From positions 407,604 to 471,603 of the forward strand of contig NZ_VHQG01000002.1 in NCBI RefSeq assembly GCF_006517435.1: a DNA stretch of 64,000 bases. Direction: 5' to 3'. Position 1 is the first letter of the stretch, and the number at the start of each line of letters is the position of its first letter. Under the pieces are notes generated by a model. The model was not told the origin of the DNA. It saw only the letters and a list, made by a program, of their open reading frames with translations, and made no database searches. Shown here in pieces: positions 45,833-54,191 of the stretch. A program made the position numbers and the translations under genes. This stretch comes from Schumannella soli (GTDB lineage: Bacteria; Actinomycetota; Actinomycetes; Actinomycetales; Microbacteriaceae).

Positions 45833-46405
45833 ATGGACCTTGGCTGGATCATCCCTGTCGTCATCGTCGTGGTGCTGGCGCTCATCGTCGGCATCTACCT
45901 CTGGACGACCTACAACTCCCTCGTCACGCTCAACGTGCGCGTCGACGAGGCGTGGAGCGACATCACGGTGCAGCTCAAGCGCCGCGCCGACCTCATCCCG
46001 AACCTGATCGAGACGGTCAAGGGCTACGCGGCGCACGAGAAGGGCGTCTTCGAGAACGTCACGAAGGCGCGCGCCGAGACGGTCAGCGCCTCGACGCCGG
46101 CCGAGGCATCCGCGGCCGAGAACCACATGCAGTCGGCACTGAAGTCGATCTTCGCCGTCGCCGAGGCCTATCCCCAGCTGCAGGCGAATCAGAACTTCCT
46201 GCAGCTGCAGGCCGAGCTGGTCGACACCGAAGACAAGATCCAGGCCTCCCGCCGCTTCTACAACGGCGGCGTGCGCGAGCTCAACACGAAGATCAAGATC
46301 TTCCCGAACACCCTGTTCGCCCGCCGTCTCGGCTTCACCGAGCGCGACTTCTTCGAGGTCGACGAGCCGGCCGCGATCGCCGAGCCGCCGCGCGTCCAGT
46401 TCTGA
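45833..46405 (+). CDS. lemA: LemA family protein
   Basis: 190 residues. One N-terminal membrane helix (WIIPVVIVVVLALIVGIYLW), then a long helical domain starting YNSLVTLNVRVDEAWSDITV, with KRRADLIPNLIETVKGYAAHE as the family signature and RRFYNGGVRELNTKIKIFPN near the C terminus. Function is not well defined; lemA often sits beside htpX or other membrane proteases, as here. Followed by its own terminator, so it is transcribed separately from htpX. Confidence 0.93.
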   Translation: MDLGWIIPVVIVVVLALIVGIYLWTTYNSLVTLNVRVDEAWSDITVQLKRRADLIPNLIETVKGYAAHEKGVFENVTKARAETVSASTPAEASAAENHMQSALKSIFAVAEAYPQLQANQNFLQLQAELVDTEDKIQASRRFYNGGVRELNTKIKIFPNTLFARRLGFTERDFFEVDEPAAIAEPPRVQF

Positions 46406-46422
46406 GCGCGGACCGCGCAGTC

Positions 46423-46458
46423 GCGAAGCGGACGTCGGGATGCCGGCGTCCGCTTCGC
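46423..46458 (+). terminator. Terminator after lemA
   Basis: GCGAAGCGGACG and CGTCCGCTTCGC form a perfect twelve-pair stem with a twelve-base loop, 18 bases after the stop. Confidence 0.75.
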
Positions 46459-46521
46459 GCATCCGGGCCGCATCCAGCGACCGCATGAGCCGCATCCAGA
46501 CTTCCTTCACTCACCCGGGCG

Positions 46522-46527
46522 GATAAT
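46522..46527 (+). promoter_or_regulatory. -10 element of leaderless htpX
   Basis: GATAAT, six bases before the ATG at 46534; no Shine-Dalgarno in between. Confidence 0.6.
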
Positions 46528-46533
46528 CACCCC

Positions 46534-47442
46534 ATGTACAGCGCGATCGCCAGGAACAAGCGCAACACCGTGCTGATCATCGTGCTGTTCCTGCTCGTGA
46601 TCGGCGCGCTCGGCGCCATCTGGGCCTACTTCGCCCAGAGCTGGACGATCGCGATCGTCGTCTTCGTGATCGCCGCCGCCTACGCGCTCTTCCAGTACTT
46701 CGCGGCCGGCGCCGAGACGGTCGCCATGACCGGCGCGATCGAGGTGAAGAAGGGGATGCACCCGCAGCTCGACAGGCTCTACCGCACGGTCGAGAACCTC
46801 TCCATCACCGAGGGGCTGCCGATGCCGAAGGTCTACGTGATCGAGGACGCGGCGCCGAACGCCTTTGCCACCGGGCGCGATCCGCAGCACGCGCTCGTCG
46901 CGGCGACGACGGGCCTGCTCGACATCATGGACGACTCGGAGCTCGAAGGCGTCATGGCGCACGAGATGGGGCACGTCAAGAACTACGACATCCGCGTCTC
47001 GCTCATCGTCTTCGGCCTCGTCGTCGCGATCGGGCTCATCGCCGACATCCTGCTGCGGATGATGTTCTTCACCGGCGGCGGACGCAATCGCAGCGACAGC
47101 AACGGCGGCGGACCCGCGGCGATCATCTTCCTCGTGATCGGCATCGCCGCCGCGATCCTCGCGCCGCTCGTCGCCGGGGTCGTACAGGCCGCCGTGTCAC
47201 GGCAGCGCGAGTACCTGGCGGATGCGACGGGTGCGCTCACGACGCGGCACCCGCAGGCGCTCGCGAGCGCGCTGAACAAGCTGCAGGAGTACGGCCGCCC
47301 GGTGCAGCGCACCAACACGAGCCTGTCGCACCTCTGGATCAGCGACCCGAACAAGCCCGGCATGATGGCGCGGCTGTTCTCGACGCACCCGCCGATCCCC
47401 GACCGCATCCAGCGCCTGCTGGAGAACTCGACGAAGTTCTGA
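46534..47442 (+). CDS. htpX: Membrane zinc metalloprotease HtpX (M48 family)
   Basis: 302 residues. Two N-terminal membrane helices, then the zinc motif HEMGHVKN near residue 140, a second pair of helices, and the third-ligand region SRQREYLADATGAL near 225. It degrades misfolded membrane proteins under envelope stress. The cytosolic C terminus STHPPIPDRIQRL is the usual family end. Adjacent to lemA but with a separate leaderless promoter. Catalytic residues look complete. Confidence 0.94.
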   Translation: MYSAIARNKRNTVLIIVLFLLVIGALGAIWAYFAQSWTIAIVVFVIAAAYALFQYFAAGAETVAMTGAIEVKKGMHPQLDRLYRTVENLSITEGLPMPKVYVIEDAAPNAFATGRDPQHALVAATTGLLDIMDDSELEGVMAHEMGHVKNYDIRVSLIVFGLVVAIGLIADILLRMMFFTGGGRNRSDSNGGGPAAIIFLVIGIAAAILAPLVAGVVQAAVSRQREYLADATGALTTRHPQALASALNKLQEYGRPVQRTNTSLSHLWISDPNKPGMMARLFSTHPPIPDRIQRLLENSTKF

Positions 47443-47445
47443 CGC

Positions 47446-48669
47446 TCAGCTCCGCGGCAGCAGCGGCGTGCCGAGCGCCCCGGCGATCCGCGGCGCGAGG
47501 TCACCCCAGTCGCTCACCTCGACTCCCGCATCCAGCCCCTGCCAGGAGGCGATCGACTGCAGCAGCGGCACGACCCGCTGCTCGACCTCCGCCGGGGCGT
47601 CGGGCTCGGTCCACCCCGACTGCACCTTGAGCACGCCGCGCGCGCGGTCGCTCTTCAGGTCGATGCGGCCGGCGATCTGCTCGTCGACGAGCAGCGGCAG
47701 CGTGTAGTAGCCGAAGCGTCGCTGCGGCGCCGGGGTGTAGATCTCGATGCGGTAGTGGAAGCCGAACAGCTTCTCGGTGCGCGTGCGCTCCCAGACGACG
47801 GGATCGAACGGCGACAGCAGCGCGGTCGCCTCGATGCGGCGCGGTCGGCGGGCGGTGGGATCGAGCCAAGCCTGCTTCGACCAGCCGGGCACGGTCACCG
47901 GGGTCGCCAGGCCGGCCTCCGCCAGCTCGCGCAGCGCCTGCTTCGTCGGCTCGACCTTGAGCCGGTAGTAGTCGGCGATGTCCTTCGCGGTTCCGACGCC
48001 GTGGGCCACGAGCGAGCGGCGCACGAGCTCGCGCGTCGCGTCCTCGCGGGACAGCGGGGCGTCGAGCGCCCCGGCCGGGAGCGTCTGCTCGGGCAATCCG
48101 TAGCGCCGCTCGAACCGGGTGCGCCCGGCCGAGAACACCTCGCCCCAGCGGAACAGCACCTCCAGGCCGAGCTTCACATCCGACCAGCCCCACCACGGTC
48201 CGTTGCGCTTGTTCGCGTCGTGCTCGATCTCGCTGGCGGCGAGCGGACCCTTCTCGGCGAGCTCGGCGCGGATGAAGTCGAGCATCGCCGTGTTCGCCTG
48301 AGCCCAGGTGTCCGACTCCCGATGCGAGCGCTCGCGGTACTCCTGCATGCGCCACTGAACGAGCGGCAGCGCGCTGACCGGCAGCAGCGCCGCCTCGTGC
48401 GCCCAGTACTCGAAGTACTGCGCGCGGGTGCCGCGCGGCGTGAGCGTGAGACGGTCGAGCAGCTCCTTGTCGTAGGCGCCGACGCGGGCGAAGACCGGCA
48501 GGTAGTGGCTGCGCTCGAAGACGTTGACCGAGTCGATCTGCAGCAGTCCGAGGCGGTCGATCACCCCGTTGAGCTGACGCGTGCCGACGGCGGGCGGATG
48601 CGGGCGGCCGAAGCCCTGCGCGGCGAGGGCGATGCGGCGCGCGAGCGCGGGGGAGATCTCGTCAGCCAT
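47446..48669 (-). CDS. YcaQ/AlkX-type winged-helix DNA glycosylase (crosslink repair)
   Basis: 407 residues of the HTH_42 family, including E. coli YcaQ and Streptomyces AlkZ, which unhook interstrand crosslinks. The catalytic QxD motif is visible as GLLQIDSVNVFERSHYLPVFAR with Gln44 and Asp46. QYFEYWAHEAALLP and SPFDPVVWERTRTEKLFGF are conserved blocks of the family. ATG at 48669, eight bases after a minus-strand TAGTGT. Longer open frame upstream reads the divergent ABC gene. It is convergent with htpX with only three bases between the stops. Confidence 0.9.
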   Translation of the reverse strand: MADEISPALARRIALAAQGFGRPHPPAVGTRQLNGVIDRLGLLQIDSVNVFERSHYLPVFARVGAYDKELLDRLTLTPRGTRAQYFEYWAHEAALLPVSALPLVQWRMQEYRERSHRESDTWAQANTAMLDFIRAELAEKGPLAASEIEHDANKRNGPWWGWSDVKLGLEVLFRWGEVFSAGRTRFERRYGLPEQTLPAGALDAPLSREDATRELVRRSLVAHGVGTAKDIADYYRLKVEPTKQALRELAEAGLATPVTVPGWSKQAWLDPTARRPRRIEATALLSPFDPVVWERTRTEKLFGFHYRIEIYTPAPQRRFGYYTLPLLVDEQIAGRIDLKSDRARGVLKVQSGWTEPDAPAEVEQRVVPLLQSIASWQGLDAGVEVSDWGDLAPRIAGALGTPLLPRS

Positions 48670-48677
48670 GGATCCCG

Positions 48678-48683
48678 ACACTA
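48678..48683 (-). promoter_or_regulatory. -10 element of the leaderless glycosylase gene
   Basis: TAGTGT on the minus strand, eight bases before the ATG at 48669. Confidence 0.4.
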
Positions 48684-48840
48684 CTGACGGCCCCCGACAC
48701 AGTGGAGAGGCCCAGGACACCCCGTGTTCACCGGGCGGCTCGGAACGGGATACCCCACAGCGCCATCCTGCCCCTCGTCGCCTCCGGCGACCGCCTGTCC
48801 ACAGCACAGGCGGCCGGCGGCACGAAAGGGAAACCCGAGG

Positions 48841-49977
48841 ATGAAGATCCGCTCTCTCGCCGGCGTCGCCATCGCGGCCGCCGTCGCCGTCTCTCTCTCC
48901 GCCTGCGCCAGCGGCGGCACCAGCACCGATGCCGCGGGCATCAGCAAGGCCGACGCCGCCAAGGCGACGAGCGTCGAGGACTTCGGCGGCTTCGACGGCC
49001 TGGTCAAGGCCGCCAAGGCCGAGGGGCAGCTCAACGTGATCGCCACGCCCGAGAGCTGGGCCAACTACGGCGAGATGCTGTCGGGCTTCACCAAGAAGTA
49101 CGGCATCAAGATCAACTCGGCCAACCCCGACGGCTCGAGCGCCGAGGAGTTCGCCGCCGTGCGCGCCCAGAAGGGTCAGTCCACCGCCCCCGACGTGCTC
49201 GACGTGGGCCTGGCCGTGCTCGAGGCCGACGACAACAAGAGCCTGCTCACCCCCTACAAGGTGCAGGCCTGGGATGACATCCCCGACGAGCGCAAGGACT
49301 CCGACGGCCTCTACGCCGCCGGCTACACCGGCGTGATGTCGATCGGCTACGACAGCTCGGTCATCAAGAAGGCCCCGACGAAGATCGACGACCTGCTCGG
49401 CTCGGAGTACAAGGGCAAGGTCGCGATCGTCGGCGACCCGACCCAGGCCAACCAGGCCGCCGCGGCCGTCTACTGGGCCGCTGTGCAGAAGGGCGGCTCG
49501 GCTGACGACATCAGCAAGGGCATCGACTTCTTCTCCGACCTGAAGAAGGCCGGCAACTTCCAGGCCGTCACGCCGACCCAGGCCACCGTCGCCTCGGGCG
49601 AGACCCCGGTCGTGCTGCAGTGGAACTACAACAACACGGCGTGGGGCGGCGAGAACAACCCCAACTTCACGACCGTCGTGCTCAAGGGCACCTCGATCGG
49701 CAGCTACTACATCCAGGCCGTCAGCGCCGACGCCCCGCACCCCGCGGCGGCGCGACTCTGGCAGGAGTGGATCCACTCGGTCGACATGGAGAACGTGCGC
49801 CTGCGCTCGGGTGCCCTCCCGGTCGAGCTCGACGCCCTCGTGAAGAGCGGCAAGGTCGACGAGAAGGCCCTCGAGGCCGCCGGCGGACAGCCGGAGGATC
49901 TCGTCGAGTTCACCTCCGATCAGGCCACCGAGGCCGGCAAGGTGCTCGCGGCCAAGTGGGCCGCGGCGATCTCCTGA
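48841..49977 (+). CDS. ABC transporter substrate-binding lipoprotein (spermidine/Fe3+/phosphonate type)
   Basis: 378 residues. Signal with lipobox LSACA, Cys22; then a type II periplasmic-binding fold of the group 1/PotD-like class: GLVKAAKAEGQLNVIATPESWANY and FTKKYGIKINSANPDGSSAEEF. The W-N-Y-N-N-T-AWGG stretch and HPAAARLWQEW are typical of iron or 2-aminoethylphosphonate binders. ATG at 48841 after AAAGGGA. First gene of a four-gene importer operon (two permeases, one ATPase). Ligand cannot be fixed: no iron-ligand Tyr pair is evident. Confidence 0.88.
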   Translation: MKIRSLAGVAIAAAVAVSLSACASGGTSTDAAGISKADAAKATSVEDFGGFDGLVKAAKAEGQLNVIATPESWANYGEMLSGFTKKYGIKINSANPDGSSAEEFAAVRAQKGQSTAPDVLDVGLAVLEADDNKSLLTPYKVQAWDDIPDERKDSDGLYAAGYTGVMSIGYDSSVIKKAPTKIDDLLGSEYKGKVAIVGDPTQANQAAAAVYWAAVQKGGSADDISKGIDFFSDLKKAGNFQAVTPTQATVASGETPVVLQWNYNNTAWGGENNPNFTTVVLKGTSIGSYYIQAVSADAPHPAAARLWQEWIHSVDMENVRLRSGALPVELDALVKSGKVDEKALEAAGGQPEDLVEFTSDQATEAGKVLAAKWAAAIS

Positions 49978-50011
49978 TCACCGCACCCCTCACCGGAGAC
50001 ACATCACGCGT

Positions 50012-50956
50012 ATGACCGCACTGGCTGAGCAGACCGCTCCGGCCGTGACCGACCGCGGCGTCGGAGGCAGCACCACCCGCCTCCGGCGCCGCGGCCCGGC
50101 GTGGCTGGGGCTCGCGCCCTTCGGCGTCTACGTGCTGCTGTTCCTCGCCGTGCCGGCGATCCTCGCTGTCACCAGCGGTTTCGCCGACAACGAGGGGCGC
50201 TTCACCTTCGCCAACTTCGCCGCACTGGCGGACCCGAACATCCTGCAGGGACTGTGGGCATCCATCTGGATCTCCGCCGTCACCGCGATCATCGGCGGCG
50301 TCATCGGCGCGCTGATCTGCTACGCCCTGCTCGCCATGAAGCCGGACGGCGCCGTGCGCTCGATCGTCGACTCGGCATCCAGTGTGCTCGCGCAGTTCGG
50401 CGGCGTCATGCTCGCCTTCGCGTTCATCGCCACGATCGGCGCGAACGGCCTGATCACGAGCCTGCTCAAGGACTGGGGGTGGATCGAGAACCCGCTCAAC
50501 AGCTTCAACGGCGGCGGCGTCATGATCTACCAGATCCCCGGCCTCGTCGTGGTCTACCTCTACTTCCAGATCCCGCTCATGGTGTTGACCTTCCTGCCCG
50601 CGCTGCAGGGACTCAAGGGCACCTGGGCCGAGGCGAACGCCACCCTCGGCGGCACCCGCCTGCAGTACTGGCTGCGCATCGGCGGACCCGTGCTGCTGCC
50701 CGCCTTCCTCGGCAGCCTCATCCTGCTGTTCGCCAACTCCTTCTCCTCGTACGCGACCGCCGCGGCGCTCGTGTCGCAGGGCGGCATCGTGCCCCTCGCG
50801 ATCCGCCAGCAGCTGACGAGCGAGACCGTGCTCGGCGTCTCGAACGTCGCCGGCGTGCTCGCTCTCGTCATGGTGATCGTCATGGTCGTGCTGATGACCG
50901 CCTACGCCGCGCTCCAGCGCCGCACCGGGCGCTGGCAGAACGGAGGCCGCTCGTGA
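50012..50956 (+). CDS. ABC importer permease, first subunit
   Basis: 314 residues with six helices after a 35-residue cytoplasmic start. The coupling loop is WAEANATLGGTRLQYWLRIGGPVLLP, and ALICYALLAMKP and FQIPLMVLTFLPALQG are typical of PotB/PhnU-like permeases. The ATG at 50012 comes 34 bases after the binding protein. The next permease overlaps it by four bases. Confidence 0.9.
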   Translation: MTALAEQTAPAVTDRGVGGSTTRLRRRGPAWLGLAPFGVYVLLFLAVPAILAVTSGFADNEGRFTFANFAALADPNILQGLWASIWISAVTAIIGGVIGALICYALLAMKPDGAVRSIVDSASSVLAQFGGVMLAFAFIATIGANGLITSLLKDWGWIENPLNSFNGGGVMIYQIPGLVVVYLYFQIPLMVLTFLPALQGLKGTWAEANATLGGTRLQYWLRIGGPVLLPAFLGSLILLFANSFSSYATAAALVSQGGIVPLAIRQQLTSETVLGVSNVAGVLALVMVIVMVVLMTAYAALQRRTGRWQNGGRS

Positions 50957-51792
50957 GCGCGCCCCGCTTCGCCGCCGAGCCGTCGCGCGCGACGAGCTCG
51001 ATCATACTCATCGCCGCCGCCGTGCTCTTCCTGCTGCCGATCGTGGCGATGCTCGAGTTCTCGTTCCGGCAGGGCCAGCGCGTCGACGGCGTGCAGAACT
51101 ACGGCCCGCAGCACTGGCAGGGCGTCTTCGACCCGGCGAACTCCTTCAAGTACCAGGGGCTGCTCGAGGGCATCGGCAACTCGCTGCTGATCTGCCTGCT
51201 CACGGTCGTGATCGTGCTCGTGCTGCTGCTGCCGGTCATGATCCTCGTCGAGCTGCGCTTCCCGAAGCTGCGCCGCGTGCTCGAGTTCATCTGCATCATC
51301 CCGATCACGATCCCCGCGATCGTGCTCGTCGTCGGCTACGTGCCGGTCTACGGCGTCGTGGCGCAGATCTTCGGCAGCGTGCCGTGGACGATCGCCTTCG
51401 CCGCCGGGATCATCGTACTGCCCTACGCCTACCGCCCGATCGCGGCGAACATGGCGGGCGTCGAGCTCACGGTGCTCAGCGAGGCCAGCCGCTCGCTCGG
51501 GGCCGGATGGGGGCGCACGCTGTTCTCGGTGATCCTGCCGAACCTGCGCCGCGGCATCCTCGCCTCCTGCTTCATCACGATCGCCGTCGTGCTCGGCGAG
51601 TACACGATCGCCGCGTTCCTGGCGCAGAACACCTTCCAGACCGCGCTCGTGCTGATCAACCACACCGACTCCTACGTCTCCGTCATCTTCGCCGTGCTGG
51701 CGCTGCTGTTCGGATTCGTGCTCCTGCTCGTCATCGGCCGCGTGGGCGCGGTCGGAACCCGGCGCGAACGCCGAACCCGGAGGACCGCATGA
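50953..51792 (+). CDS. ABC importer permease, second subunit
   Basis: 279 residues with six helices. The coupling loop LSEASRSLGAGWGRTLFSVILPNLR is clear, and the last helix pair VIFAVLALLFGFVLLLVIGRV ends in a basic tail. GTG in a GTGA overlap, GGAGG seven bases upstream. PotC/PhnV-like partner of the preceding permease. Confidence 0.9.
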   Translation: MSAPRFAAEPSRATSSIILIAAAVLFLLPIVAMLEFSFRQGQRVDGVQNYGPQHWQGVFDPANSFKYQGLLEGIGNSLLICLLTVVIVLVLLLPVMILVELRFPKLRRVLEFICIIPITIPAIVLVVGYVPVYGVVAQIFGSVPWTIAFAAGIIVLPYAYRPIAANMAGVELTVLSEASRSLGAGWGRTLFSVILPNLRRGILASCFITIAVVLGEYTIAAFLAQNTFQTALVLINHTDSYVSVIFAVLALLFGFVLLLVIGRVGAVGTRRERRTRRTA

Positions 51793-52874
51793 CCATCGAG
51801 ACCGGCACCCCCGCCACCGAGACCGCGATCGCCGCCGGCAGCGGCGCCCGTGTCGAGCTGCGCGGCGTGATCAAGGACTACGCGGGTCATCGCGCTCTCA
51901 CCGGCGTGAACCTCACCATGGAGCCCGGGGAGTTCATCGCCCTGCTCGGCCCGAGCGGCTGCGGCAAGACCACGGTGCTGCGCGCGCTCTCGGGGCTGGA
52001 GAGCATCACCGAGGGCCGCATCCTCATCGACGGCGTGGATGTCGCTCCGGTTCCGGTGAACAAGCGCGACATCGGCATGGTGTTCCAGGCCTACTCGCTC
52101 TTCCCGCACATGACCGCGCAGCAGAACGTCGAGTACGGGCTGCGGATGCGCAAGGTCGCCGCAGCCGAGCGTCGCACCCGCGCCGCCGAGGCGCTCGAGA
52201 TGGTCGGCCTCGGGCATCTGGGGGAGCGCTTCGCGCACCAGATGTCGGGCGGCCAGCAGCAGCGCGTCGCCCTCGCCCGCGCTCTCGTCACCCGTCCCCG
52301 CGTGCTGCTGCTCGACGAGCCGCTGTCGGCGCTGGACGCGAAGGTGCGCGTGTCGCTGCGCGACGAGATCCGCCGCATCCAGACCGAGCTGGGCATCACG
52401 ACCCTCTTCGTGACGCACGACCAGGAGGAGGCGCTCGCCGTCGCCGACCGCGTCGCCGTCATGCGCGAGGGCAACATCGAGCAGATCGGCAGCCCCGAAG
52501 ACCTCTACACGCGGCCCGCGACGTCGTTCGTCGCGACCTTCGTGGGTCTCAGCAACCCGATCGACGCCGAGCTCGCCGGCTCGACCGTGCGCCTGCTCGG
52601 CACCGAGTTGCCGCTGCTCGGCACCGGGCCCGCCGACGGCCCCGTCACCGCCTATGTGCGCCCGGAGGACATCCGCTTCGCCGACTCCGGCATCCCGGCG
52701 ACGGTCGTCGTGTCGAGCTTCCTCGGCTCGCTGCGCCGCACTCAGCTGCGCCTCGACGACGGCACGCTCGTGCAGGTGCAGCACGAGGTGAGCACGGTGC
52801 CGCAGCAGGGCGAGACCGTGCACCTGCAGCTCGAGGCGCGACCGGTCAGCGTGGCGGCACGCACCGTCGTCTGA
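51789..52874 (+). CDS. ABC importer ATP-binding protein
   Basis: 361 residues. Walker A GPSGCGKTTVLRAL, Q-loop FQAYSLFPHMTAQQNVEYGL, signature MSGGQQQRVALARALV, Walker B VLLLDEPLSALDAKVRVSLR, H-loop FVTHDQEEAL: the PotA/FbpC/PhnT group, with a C-terminal TOBE domain (VRPEDIRFADSG ... VVSSFLGSLRRTQLRLDDG). ATG in an ATGA overlap after GGAGG. Completes the four-gene importer. Confidence 0.93.
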   Translation: MTIETGTPATETAIAAGSGARVELRGVIKDYAGHRALTGVNLTMEPGEFIALLGPSGCGKTTVLRALSGLESITEGRILIDGVDVAPVPVNKRDIGMVFQAYSLFPHMTAQQNVEYGLRMRKVAAAERRTRAAEALEMVGLGHLGERFAHQMSGGQQQRVALARALVTRPRVLLLDEPLSALDAKVRVSLRDEIRRIQTELGITTLFVTHDQEEALAVADRVAVMREGNIEQIGSPEDLYTRPATSFVATFVGLSNPIDAELAGSTVRLLGTELPLLGTGPADGPVTAYVRPEDIRFADSGIPATVVVSSFLGSLRRTQLRLDDGTLVQVQHEVSTVPQQGETVHLQLEARPVSVAARTVV

Positions 52875-53017
52875 CGGCTCGCGGCTCGCGCTGCGATCTG
52901 CCGCTCCCTGGTGCGGCGGGCGCCGGGTCTCCGGCTGACTGGACGCCCGCCGCGCGTGCGCACCGAGCCCGCCGAGAGGCGCGCCGGTGCGGCCGGGGAG
53001 GCTGCCGGGCGCGGCCC

Positions 53018-53023
53018 TAGACT
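53018..53023 (+). promoter_or_regulatory. -10 element of leaderless AI-2E family gene
   Basis: TAGACT, seven bases before the ATG at 53031. Confidence 0.55.
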
Positions 53024-53030
53024 CGTGCGC

Positions 53031-54191
53031 ATGGCCGTATTCCGCTCGCGTGATGAACGCCGCAACGACGCGCTCCGCCGGGAGACCCTCGACTCGGTGA
53101 GCCCCGGCATGAGGATCGCCGCGGCCTGGTCGTGGCGCATCCTCGTCGTCGCCGCTGCCCTCGCCCTGCTCGGGTTCCTGATCGTGCAGCTGCGCATGAT
53201 CGTGGTCCCGCTCCTCGTGGCCGTCGTGCTCGCGGCACTGCTCGTGCCGTTCAAGAACTGGCTGCAGCGGCACGGCTGGCCGAAGGGTCTCGCGGTCGCG
53301 GTCAGCGAGATCGGCGTGATCGCGATCATCGGAGGTCTGCTCACGCTCGTCGTGCTGCAGATCCGATCGGGGTATCCGGCGCTCGAGAAGCGCACGAAGT
53401 CCCAGTACGACGCGCTGACGGACTGGTTGCACGGGCCGCCGTTCAACCTCAGCGATAAAGACATCGCCGGGTACCTCGACCAGGCCTGGAAAGCGATTCA
53501 GGCTGACTCCTCGAACCTGCTCTCCGGCGCCCTCGACATCGGATCGACCGCGGGACACTTCCTCGCCGGCATACTCATCGTGCTCTTCTCGACACTGTTC
53601 ATCCTCATCGACGGCAAGCGCATCTTCCACTGGCTCGTGCGCCTGTTCCCGAAGAAGGCGCGCGACGCGGTGCGCGGTGCCGGCGAGTCCGGTTGGCTGA
53701 CGCTGACTCGCTTCGTGAAAGTGCAGATCTTCGTCGCCTTCGTGGATGCGGTGGGCATCGGCCTCGGCGCCTTCATCCTGGGGTTGTTCACCGGCGGCTT
53801 CCCGCTCGTGATCCCAATTGCGGTCGCCGTGTTCCTGGGGTCGTTCATCCCCGTCGTCGGCGCGGTCGTCTCCGGCGTTCTCGCCGTCTTCGTCGCCCTC
53901 GTCTTTCTCGGGCCGGTTCCGGCGATCATCATGCTCGGCATCGTGATCCTCGTTCAGCAGATCGAGGGCCACGTGCTGCAGCCCTTCGTCATGGGAACCG
54001 CGGTCAAGGTGCACCCGCTCGCCGTCGTGCTCGGCGTCGCGGCCGGCGGCTTCATCGCGGGCATCCCCGGCGCCTTCTTCGCCGTGCCGGCCATCGCCAC
54101 GCTCAACGTCATGATCGGGTACGTGGCCAGAGGAGAATGGCGCACGAACCCCCACCCCGATCTGAGAGACGTGACCACGGATGTCCGATAG
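53031..54191 (+). CDS. AI-2E family transporter (PerM/YdiK-like)
   Basis: 386-residue membrane protein with seven or eight helices. VPLLVAVVLAALLVPFKNWLQRHGWPKGLAV near the N terminus, an extracytoplasmic helical region (KRTKSQYDALTDWL), and the C-terminal block LGSFIPVVGAVVSGVLAVFVAL ... QQIEGHVLQPFVMG, which is the family signature. Some members export AI-2, others are Na+(Li+)/H+ antiporters; the substrate here is unknown. Its last 11 bases overlap ilvA, so the two are likely co-transcribed. Confidence 0.9.
   Translation: MAVFRSRDERRNDALRRETLDSVSPGMRIAAAWSWRILVVAAALALLGFLIVQLRMIVVPLLVAVVLAALLVPFKNWLQRHGWPKGLAVAVSEIGVIAIIGGLLTLVVLQIRSGYPALEKRTKSQYDALTDWLHGPPFNLSDKDIAGYLDQAWKAIQADSSNLLSGALDIGSTAGHFLAGILIVLFSTLFILIDGKRIFHWLVRLFPKKARDAVRGAGESGWLTLTRFVKVQIFVAFVDAVGIGLGAFILGLFTGGFPLVIPIAVAVFLGSFIPVVGAVVSGVLAVFVALVFLGPVPAIIMLGIVILVQQIEGHVLQPFVMGTAVKVHPLAVVLGVAAGGFIAGIPGAFFAVPAIATLNVMIGYVARGEWRTNPHPDLRDVTTDVR

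Noticed and set aside
48841..52874. Siderophore or iron-uptake assignment of the importer
   Set aside because: The binding protein lacks a clear Tyr pair for ferric iron and no iron box is seen ahead of it, so the ligand was left open.
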